A DNA stretch of 64,000 bases, taken from NCBI GenBank assembly GCA_949128115.1, contig OX421962.1:11421262-11485261 (forward strand). The letters run 5' to 3'. Positions 56,346 to 64,000 of the stretch are shown one piece after another. Position 1 is the stretch's first letter. Every line of letters starts with the position of its first letter. Below the pieces are notes generated by a model that saw only the letters and a list, made by a program, of their open reading frames with translations, was not told where the DNA came from and ran no database searches. Source of the stretch: Anaspis maculata. Lineage: Eukaryota > Arthropoda > Insecta > Coleoptera > Scraptiidae. The translations under genes and the position numbers were made by a program.

Positions 56346-57009
56346 TCTCGGAACACTTTGATTAAATTCTACTAGGTGGAATCAGAAAGGTGGGTACCTA
56401 CCTTTATATTTTATTGCGTGTTTGTGTTCCAATATTGCAATCACAATCAATTATTGATATACGTAATGAAAATTGATCACTTTTTTTGTGCTTCCTAGCG
56501 ACAACAAGCATGTTATTGCTATGTACGAATTAGAACAGCTAGGTACCTATTTGCTAGGGTACCTTACAAAGGGTGCTTGTCCACTAGATGGCACATGAGC
56601 TTGTGGGGTATGGCAATCACGACATACCCAGCATATAATTTTGTACTTACCTATGTTCTCTAATTTGTCATAAAGTTATATAAATGGTACCATGCGAGTA
56701 CTCGTGCGAGTACCAATTTGTCTTTCTGGGTAAGAAGTAGTAAGTACTTATTTACATGTAGGTATTTTTTTTGTAGATACACACTGGTTGATGACAGTTA
56801 TATATTATGAACTACAGTTATTACGTAGGTACACGGCCGGCTCAAATGGAATTACTTGATATTAGTTGCCACTTTTATTTCCGATATTTGATCAATTTTG
56901 ATGTAACCTCCTGATAGGAACTTAGCTAGCCCTGGAGGTCGACCTCTATTTTATGCTGTTGAGGAACTTGGCTCAACAACAACACAACGGCCAACCGAAC
57001 AGTTTCATC

Positions 57010-58184
57010 ATGAGTTACAAACTATCAAGAAGTGACATCCGATTCATGACAATACCGTACTCAGTCACCAATTTCTTAGGACTCACCCCGCATTATCATT
57101 TCCAAACTTCAACAATAAGACACCCGTTGAAACACCAAATACGGGTAGTTGTTCAAGAAATAGTACTTTTCACTGTCATCATCCACTCAGTGATAAGAAG
57201 AATTAAATTGTACGTCTCGGACTACAAAGACGTTTTTTTGTTTGTCTTCGACAGTTCATTCAGTCAGCTAGCGATACTGATGATAATGGTACTCAGTTCT
57301 TCACGTTATCGATATTGGGAGAGGCTTAACAAAAACTTCCAGCTGATAGACGCCATGTTGGGGAATACCAGGGAAAAATTAGATTTGTGGAAAAACCCCA
57401 CAGCCCATTTCATTGTGCTTAACGTGATTATGATCGTTGTATTCTCCATCCATGCTTTTTCGATAGCGTTCCATGGTCATCTGGAGTTTTACCGAACCAT
57501 CAGTGCCTGGTGTCTGGTGTCAAATTCTAGTCGATATTTCCGCTGGAATTATTGGTATATACAGTGTGGTTTTGATGCAGTTCGTGATATGTAGCATCAT
57601 ACTGACACTGAGGCACAGATACTGTGGTGTCGAGTTGCTTCTGAAAAAGATGGACATCAAACAGGTTGTTGCTCTGGCAGATTTGTTGGAAGAAACTGTG
57701 GAGGTTTTCAACGAATGGTTTGGTTGGACAATTTTCTTTTTGCTTGTCCACAATTGTGCGGACATGTTGTCTTGTTTACGTTCCTTCATTTTTATTTTCC
57801 AAAGAAGCGGGATTTCCGTCTCCACAGCGAGCTTTTTCTTGTATGCTGTTATACCCTCGGTAGGTTCATAGTTTTATAAGGGTCAAGTTCTACACATATT
57901 TTTGAATGTAGGTACTTGAATATGATTCTGGTTGTTTACAGCTCCTGACAATTTGCATGGTTTTGGCTTGCGATTCGCTCACAAAAGAACTAAAGGTTAT
58001 CGTGCAACTGGGGAAGAAACTGCAAAATGGAAATGGAGATATGATCAGATTGGTGTATTGTTGTAAAAAAGTGAAGATTACTGCCGCTCGATTGGTGGTG
58101 ATCGATCGCGAAACGCTGTTGCAGCTCTTTTCAGTCATGACCACGTATTTGATTGTGATGTTACAGCTGAGACCACATTTGTAA
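57010..58184 (+). pseudogene. Gustatory-receptor-type chemoreceptor 3, frameshifted
   Basis: Exon 1 would be 57010-57859 (donor GTAGGT) and exon 2 57942-58184 (TTYLIVMLQL near the end). Within exon 1 the 7-base word TGGTGTC is present twice in tandem (57508-57521), while copies 1 and 2 have no such duplication. It shifts the frame after the ISAWC region, and the shifted frame stops at 57594. The rest of the gene is undamaged, including splice sites, so inactivation looks recent. If it is a sequencing or assembly slip, the gene is a third intact receptor. Confidence 0.75.
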
Positions 58185-58554
58185 TAAGATGCATCCCAAT
58201 TTTGTTTCAATCAAATAAACGGGAAAGTGATCAACTTTCAACTGATAGAAGAAATTTGATTTGACTATTTGAAACCTTTTCAAGGCTATGAGGGCTGAGC
58301 TTCGGGCGTTCAAGGGCTCTAAGCTAAACGGATCCTCTATGTAATGGGTGCCACAGTTGTGTCAGGCAGCCCTCTTGCTAAGGACTCTCGTATTTCTAAG
58401 ATCTCAAAGAGATTTGCTCACTCACTGTGCACCTAGGTTCGGTAAATTTTGTTAAATCGCATTGCAGTGTTAGAATGAAAACGTTCCCTTCGGCGTCTTC
58501 CTCTAACGAACCGATCCCCCTTCCAACTTCCGATAATATTATTTGTTGATATTT

Positions 58555-58911
58555 TTAAGTTCGGTTGACCCCGGCGTGTCCTCCCGATTTTAGCATGTGG
58601 AAATCGTTGGTAATCAAATTTTGGGTTTCGATATCTGTGACGTTTTTCGCGTCTTTTTGAGTTCTTTTTGTTTCATTCAAGTGATGTCTTTGATAGATAC
58701 GCATCTTTAATTCTTTACTCGTCACGATCACTTCCGGTACACCATATTTCATAACTTTTGATTTCAGGGCTGTCAGATTTACAGTCAGTACGAAATCCGA
58801 TCCAGGATCCTGTTCCAAATGAATTACATTCTCACTGATGCCATAATGCAATTGACGCACAAATGACCTTTTTTTGATTGTTAACGTCTCAGTTCCCATG
58901 ACCGAAAGCAC
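58555..58911 (-). pseudogene. Gypsy pol fragment (RNase H-integrase junction)
   Basis: A 118-codon minus frame ends NDFHMLKSGGHAGVNRT. H...GGHAGVNRT is the start of the integrase zinc finger (H..H half) of Gypsy elements, and the preceding YQRHHL/LKMRIYQ region fits the linker after RNase H. Downstream integrase is missing. Third piece of the minus-strand Gypsy relic spread over 58555-62000. Confidence 0.65.
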
Positions 58912-60289
58912 AGTATTACTACCTGCGGGCCATTTTTCAATACATTTTATTTATTGAAAAAAATAAAAACGCAGTTATTTATGTTATGAAACGCAACACC
59001 TTCAACGGAAGTTTTTCCCACTTGAAAATTAGAAAAATTTGAGTTCGGCTCATCAACTTCTTCTTGAAGTGAAGATGCAGTTATTGTAGACTCGGCTGGA
59101 GATGATTACGTACTAGCTTGAGTATTAGCTTCTTCTTCCGCACCAAGAATCAACCGCGCAATTTTGTTTTTCGATCTAATAGAATCTCCTATGTGGGTTT
59201 CAGTTACAGATGTAGAAAATAAAAACAAGAACTGTAAGAACTCTGTACAAAAAAGAAAACGCTAGTTAATAACATACCTTCTCGCCAAAATACGCCAGCA
59301 AGACCGTTTCATTGATGACATTCACCTTTTCTTCTGTCATTCAAGCTTGAAAAACGCGTTATATCCCACTTCGTAGCGGTCCTTAGACTTCGTGGGAAGC
59401 AAACCCGATACTGCTTCTTCGGCTGCGGCTACTATTTCATCCGAAATTGACGCATTTTCCTTTTCGGATGATAGGTATCATACCACAGGTATCACTGACC
59501 TATGTTACTGACGTATTCGTTTTTTTTTATTCACACGTACTACGTGGTAACTGATGGACGCTTGTTTTCTCTCACTCGCCGCCTGATATTTTCCTAGATT
59601 CAAATTTTGACGCTGTATTGTCGCCGGGTATTTCAAAAAAGAGGAAGAAACCAGCATTTGATCCATTTGTGCGTAAAACGTTGTACATACCACGGGCCGA
59701 AAGACAGTTTACACCCTTGGACGAATAAAGGCCCTCCGCTGCGCGTCGGGCTTCAAATTTCATCCGCGGGCGTAAACTGTTTCTTTCGGCCCTCTATACG
59801 TAAATAACTATCATTTACTGTTAGGAATTCCCATGTGAAAAAAGCTTTGAATTTTTTTTTACAAAGCCGGCCCTAGAATTTTCAAACCGCTTGATACGGC
59901 CATGTGTCAGCTATCAATAGGAGAACTAACCCACAAAATTTCAATTGAATCCATTGGTTCGTTCAAAAGACACTGCTTATCAAAAAATTCTACGAAATGC
60001 ATGAATCACCCTGTAGCTTCGGAACGAACAGCGTTAGAAAAATTCCAAAACCAGATCATATTTTGCCTAGAAAAACTGGACTTACTCTCAAGCCATGTCT
60101 ATTTGGTGGTGACTCACTCTGCATATGAAATCGTGAAATCGTAATCTTCGAGGGCCAGTCTCAGTTGCGTCATACGAGGCCCTGGGTACTTTTGAGAAAA
60201 TAGAAAAAAAACTAGTGGACGGTGGTTCGGTGGTCCGTCTGGATAACAATCCTCCGACCTAGAACATATGGGCGGAGTTTTTTCAAACT
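58912..60289. other. Relic DNA with no readable domain
   Basis: Apart from the hairpin at 59694-59792 there are only short frames. It lies within the broken Gypsy element and may include inserted DNA. Confidence 0.35.
59694..59792. repeat. Hairpin (GGGCCGAAAG ends)
   Basis: GGGCCGAAAGACAGTTTACACCC at the left pairs with GGGCGTAAACTGTTTCTTTCGGCCC at the right, around a 40 to 50 base GC-rich loop. Confidence 0.6.
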
Positions 60290-60613
60290 CTAAGAAATCG
60301 CAAGAAGTTTTCTGTGCATTACAGGCCAGTTCTTTTCAGCTTTTGTTAACAGACGGCCTGCATAAGCTACAGACCTATCATCGCCGTCCGAAAGCACTGC
60401 TCCCAATTCTGAAAAATTTGGAAATTCCAAGATTGGTGGGTGAATTGAAGTCGATTTCAACGTCTCAAAAGCATTTCCACACTCCTCTGTCCATTTGAAC
60501 TCGACGCCCTTTTTGAACGGCGATTTTGGGGTGCTATGTGTGCAAATCGATCGATAAAACGACGATAATAATTTCCAAAACGACGAAACGTTTCGTTTTA
60601 AGCACGACTTCAC
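60290..60613 (-). pseudogene. Gypsy RNase H fragment
   Basis: 107 codons on the minus strand include the RT thumb and RNase H linker (YRSICTHSTPKSPFKKGVEF with FKWTEECGNAFETLK), then PPILEFPNF followed directly by ELGAVLSDGD: the TDAS catalytic segment is deleted. After it, VAYAGRLLTKAEKNW. Dead copy. Belongs with 61038-61990. Confidence 0.75.
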
Positions 60614-60690
60614 ACACCGGGTAATTTTTCATAACGTCAATTGTCTCAGGGTCAGGACTGATTCGATATGACATGTCCCAAGTACAACAA

Positions 60691-61026
60691 TTAAGGAGCT
60701 TGTGGTGTGTTCGACTACCACTTCAGAGGTCGCTGGTTCGATTTCCGCCGAAGACGGATTTTCGCATCGAAAACAAGCTTCTTGGTTCAGTTGGAATGCT
60801 TGCTAAATGCAAGACGCATAGCACGTGCATGTGTGTCGCATAGCACGTAAAATACGAACAATGGTGCCGACCCCATGCGATGTTGGTGGTCGTTAAGAAT
60901 CCCTACCCTGTGTTGGCACACACAGAGGATCGGCAAAATCTCTGGTATAGTGGAGGAAAGCATTCACCGGTGTCGGTATTAGGCCTCGTTGCGGAAATAG
61001 GCCGACGTTAAATAAACGAATAAAAA
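60691..61026 (+). mobile_element. tRNA-derived SINE
   Basis: 336 bp flanked by a 10-bp duplication AAGTACAACA (60681-60690, 61027-61036). A box-A-like GAGCTTGTGGTG near the start is followed by a B box GGTTCGATTTC (60735-60745), and the element ends in an A-rich tail (AATAAACGAATAAAAAA). It sits between the RNase H and RT parts of the Gypsy relic. Confidence 0.8.
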
Positions 61027-61037
61027 AAGTACAACAT

Positions 61038-61568
61038 TTATTTCTGCAAAAAGTTACATTTTGCTGGGTCAAGTTTTAGATTGACTTTCCTCAATCTGGA
61101 AAGTACCTGAGTTGAATTCTGGTCATGTTCCACCAGATTGTGGCCAAAGACGCACAAATCGTCGAGGCATACAAAACAACGTGTTTTACTTAAACCTGAC
61201 ATAGCAATATCCATCGCTCTTGCCAATTTCCCTGCAGACAATCTCATCCCCATAGGCAACCTAGTCAATTCAAATTTCGCCTGGTCCGTAGTGAAGGCAG
61301 TGTACTTCCTGGATTATTTCCTCAACCCTATCTGGTAGTAGCCTTGGCAAAGGTCAAGATGCCTATAGTAGATGGCACCTCCTAAAGCGTCCAGAATTTC
61401 ATTGATACAGAGCAGAGGGTAATCGTCATTCAGTACTATTCGATTCAGCAAGCGGTAATCTATTACCTACCACTCGCTTTTTTTATTCCCGTCCTTGTCC
61501 ACTTTTTTCGGTACCACTAGAAGTGTCCTCGACCATTCTGGGGTTGAATTTTGAATTGGTCCGTCTGC
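61038..61568 (-). pseudogene. Gypsy reverse transcriptase palm relic
   Basis: The minus frame 61268-61038 has RLPMGMRLSAGKLARAMDIAMSGL, CFVCLDDLCVFG (catalytic YLDD-equivalent) and LKLDPAKCNFLQK. Upstream pieces to 61568 (DLCQGYYQI-type, LNDDYPL-type) are in other frames with stops. The F.LP.G...A block and C-F in the catalytic strand fit a Gypsy element. Confidence 0.75.
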
Positions 61569-62000
61569 TAATAATTTGTTGACTTGTTTTTTAATCTCTG
61601 TGTATGTGGTAATCTGTATGGCTTCACGTGAAGGGGTTTTGCGTCCGGTTGGAGGCGTATCTCCTGCTCCGGATATTTTGCGACCGAAAAAGGGTCGTTT
61701 TCTAAATAAAAAACGGCTACAAATTCCGCGACGATTTCCTGTACAGCATTTTTCTCCTCTTTATTCAGATTGTCGTCATCATTTAACTTAAATACTTCAT
61801 CTATACGGTCCACTAACACAGGTATATCTTCAAACTCGAACTTTTCGTAATTGCACAATTTTTCAGTTTTCGGTTCAAAATTCTTCAATTCCACTTCCGC
61901 GTCCGTAGTGTTGAGAAAATGTACCGGAATCATATTACCTTCGTCAGGTCCTCGGTCAGGTCGTGCCATGAGGCCCGCGATGTAAACTCCCTTGTAACAA
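61569..62000 (-). pseudogene. Gypsy protease-RT linker relic
   Basis: Minus frame with IDEVFKLNDDDNLNKEEKN, AVFYLENDPFSV, EIRLQPDAKPLHVKPYRLP and HTQRLKNKSTNY, the approach to the first RT finger in Gypsy pol. The open frame continues upstream past 62000 into unrelated-looking sequence, so only this part is claimed. Confidence 0.7.
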
Positions 62001-63070
62001 ACAGGATGAAAAATTGGGAGGATGAAAACTATAAGGGGATAAGGAGGGGTTGCATGGTAATATAAAACTGATTTATGTATTTGACGAAAAGATCCTACCA
62101 TTTGCCACAATCGTAACAAACAGGATAAAAATATTAAAGATAACTTTGATTCAAGGGGTTGAGGTTTACCTATTATAATATAACACGATTTTAGTATTGG
62201 GGGGTTAATTTGAATATGAAATTGCGGTTTACGATCGACGCAATTGAAATATGTCCAAGACATTTCCAAAGTATTATTGATATTAAAATACCACCAACTG
62301 CAAAACTGGGGGTGGTTGGTGTTCAAATAAACTAAACAATGCAAACACAATAAAGTAGGTATGTATGATAATAAGTATTACGAGTTCCTGTACCTCATGT
62401 ACGGTTTGGGGGAACTATAGTAGGTCGATGACCCTATATGGTCGTTCAGAATAGGGGTTGCTTATATCTAAGGGTAGTAACGTAAACTGCCACCACTGTA
62501 CTCAGTTGTTTTATATGGAGAGACAGATCCATAGGGGGAGAGGAACAGACCATCTGGGTGCATCTTACGGTTTTAATCTAGGTTGGGTCCGGCAGACGAG
62601 GCATTTGAACCGAGTAGGAATTTCCAGCTTATAATTATCTGTCTACGTGAAGGGTGGTCAGATGAACAAAAGATTTCTCAAAACAAAACATTATATATAT
62701 TCATTCAAGATGAGCAAAATTAAAAAATACAAATACTGCAAGATTGTTATCAAAACTGGTATTAAAAATATTTACAAATACAGCCATCCACGTGACTTGA
62801 AACATTAATTGGTAAACAAACAAACTCAGCTGACACTGTAACGTTTGAATGACGTAATTGACATTCAGTGACTGCGCCAGTAAAGTAGAGCCCTGCGCTC
62901 TGACTTGCGCTCGCACAACCAGAGGGCATCACCCACTGCTTTACTCGTGGTACCATTTCCATGGTTAACAATACATTTAGAACGAGATATGCGAGAGTAA
63001 AGCAACAACTGTCGCGACGCCATAATGGCGTTGATTCGTCATAGCTCGTGCACATGACGTAAGTGGAGAT

Positions 63071-63113
<43 letters not shown>

Positions 63114-63406
63114 CACTAGCATGAGAGACATAGTTATAGCAGATGATCATTATTACGGGTGACTCAATCTTTATCCGTGAGGATATTATTTTAATAGATT
63201 TTACCATATATACGGTGACGTCACACTGATAAGGACTCTAATTTTTACGTTCCACTCTGAGTTCCAACAGAGTTCACTCGCGAAGAACACAGGGGTCATG
63301 TCTTTAGGGCGAATAGGTTGCACGTTACGAAGGAACGCGTCTTCGCGTAACTTAGAAAAATGTAAATCTTATAAGGCGGCGATTTCCTGTGTAGTACCAG
63401 GAAAGG
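62001..63406. other. Stretch with no recognisable gene
   Basis: Includes an imperfect tandem copy of about 115 bases sharing GTAACAAACAGGATRAAAA near 61995 and 62115, and a (GA)n run at 63072-63109. No domain found. Confidence 0.45.
63072..63109. repeat. (GA)n microsatellite
   Basis: Roughly 19 uninterrupted AG units. Confidence 0.95.
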
Positions 63407-64000
63407 AATACAATGGATTACTCGCGCGTGATTTCAACAGTAGAATTGTGGTACTTTGACCACTCAAAATTCGGGAATTTTACTGGGAGGAACCGCTAAA
63501 CTTGGACGGTCTTGCCGACACATTCGAGGCTTAGAAACTTAGTGACTTTAGTTAATTAATCATGAGTAAATTAGTAATGGAATTTAACCGCGTCGCGGCC
63601 TGCAAACGAAAATGCAGCTTGGTTCAAAGTTGGGTCGGAACTCTCTTGGGAAAAGTCAAGTGGGACCTATTCATCAACTTTGGTTATCTTTTCACCGCGT
63701 GGTCTTACGGACTAATAAGAGCGGACCTTCGTTGGTGGTCGGGCTTTTCTGATGCGACGCTAAAATCTGCACGTAGCATTTTGTTCAGTCTGGAAATATA
63801 TGATAACCTCGAGTTTTCGAAGGAAATAATTCAGCCGTCTGGTTGACTTATTCATTACATTGAAGCATCGGAATGTTTAGCAGGGATAAGGCGGTCGTAA
63901 TTTAGTGCCGAATCTCTCTCATAATTCGAATTAACTATAGAAAAATAGCAGTTGGGTTACAACAAGAAAAATTAAGCTTCAGCAACTATTCAAAAGAAAT
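63407..64000. repeat. Dispersed 0.6 kb repeat, copy 2 (cut by window end)
   Basis: Direct copy of 48552-49150, with scattered differences. Shares FINFGYLFTAWSYG in a plus frame of 94 codons (63562-63846) that copy 1 keeps only partly. Similarity is still running at the end of the window. Confidence 0.85.

Noticed and set aside
1..64000. CRISPR arrays, bacterial operons, rRNA genes
   Set aside because: No regularly spaced direct repeats with unique spacers and no prokaryotic gene layout; the sequence is plainly animal nuclear DNA.

Overview
This window is nuclear DNA of an animal, almost certainly an insect. The grounds are AT-rich DNA with spliced genes, a tandem cluster of gustatory-receptor-type genes, and a dense set of insect-style transposable elements. 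Frequent TAGGTAGGTACCTAC-like runs and small TA-flanked foldback elements fit a hemipteran, but the species cannot be named from sequence alone. No bacterial operon, rRNA gene or CRISPR array was seen.

The first 37 kb is built around one old duplication. Copy A (747-18313) and copy B (22086-37004) lie in the same orientation. Each holds a decayed minus-strand Gypsy relic followed by a three-exon, minus-strand gene for a 204-residue secreted protein resembling the DUF3421/DM9 family. Both gene copies have intact reading frames. Later transposons landed in only one copy, so the other copy shows the empty site. In copy A these are a GGGG-ended element carrying a SWIM-type gene (6681-18236, probably ISL2EU class), a full Gypsy/Ty3 LTR retrotransposon inside it (9474-18229), and a 1.7 kb palindromic element inside that retrotransposon's 3' LTR. 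In copy B they are a Jockey-like LINE, a palindromic mini-Polinton and several foldback MITEs.

The most unusual object is the mini-Polinton (26328-30296). Two nearly identical 1.64 kb inverted arms, each ending in the Polinton-like terminus and each carrying the C-terminal part of a type-B DNA polymerase, flank a 0.68 kb spacer. A 6-bp target duplication (GAAATC) surrounds it, and the undisturbed target is visible at 1759-1764.

From 37 to 48 kb there are more foldback elements, a minisatellite with a tRNA-like stretch, and long DNA with no recognisable gene. From 49.4 to 58.2 kb lie three tandem two-exon chemoreceptor genes; two are intact and the third is broken by a 7-bp tandem duplication. 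From 58.5 to 62 kb is a decayed minus-strand Gypsy element with a SINE inserted in it. The window ends in a 0.6 kb sequence (63407-64000) that repeats 48552-49150.
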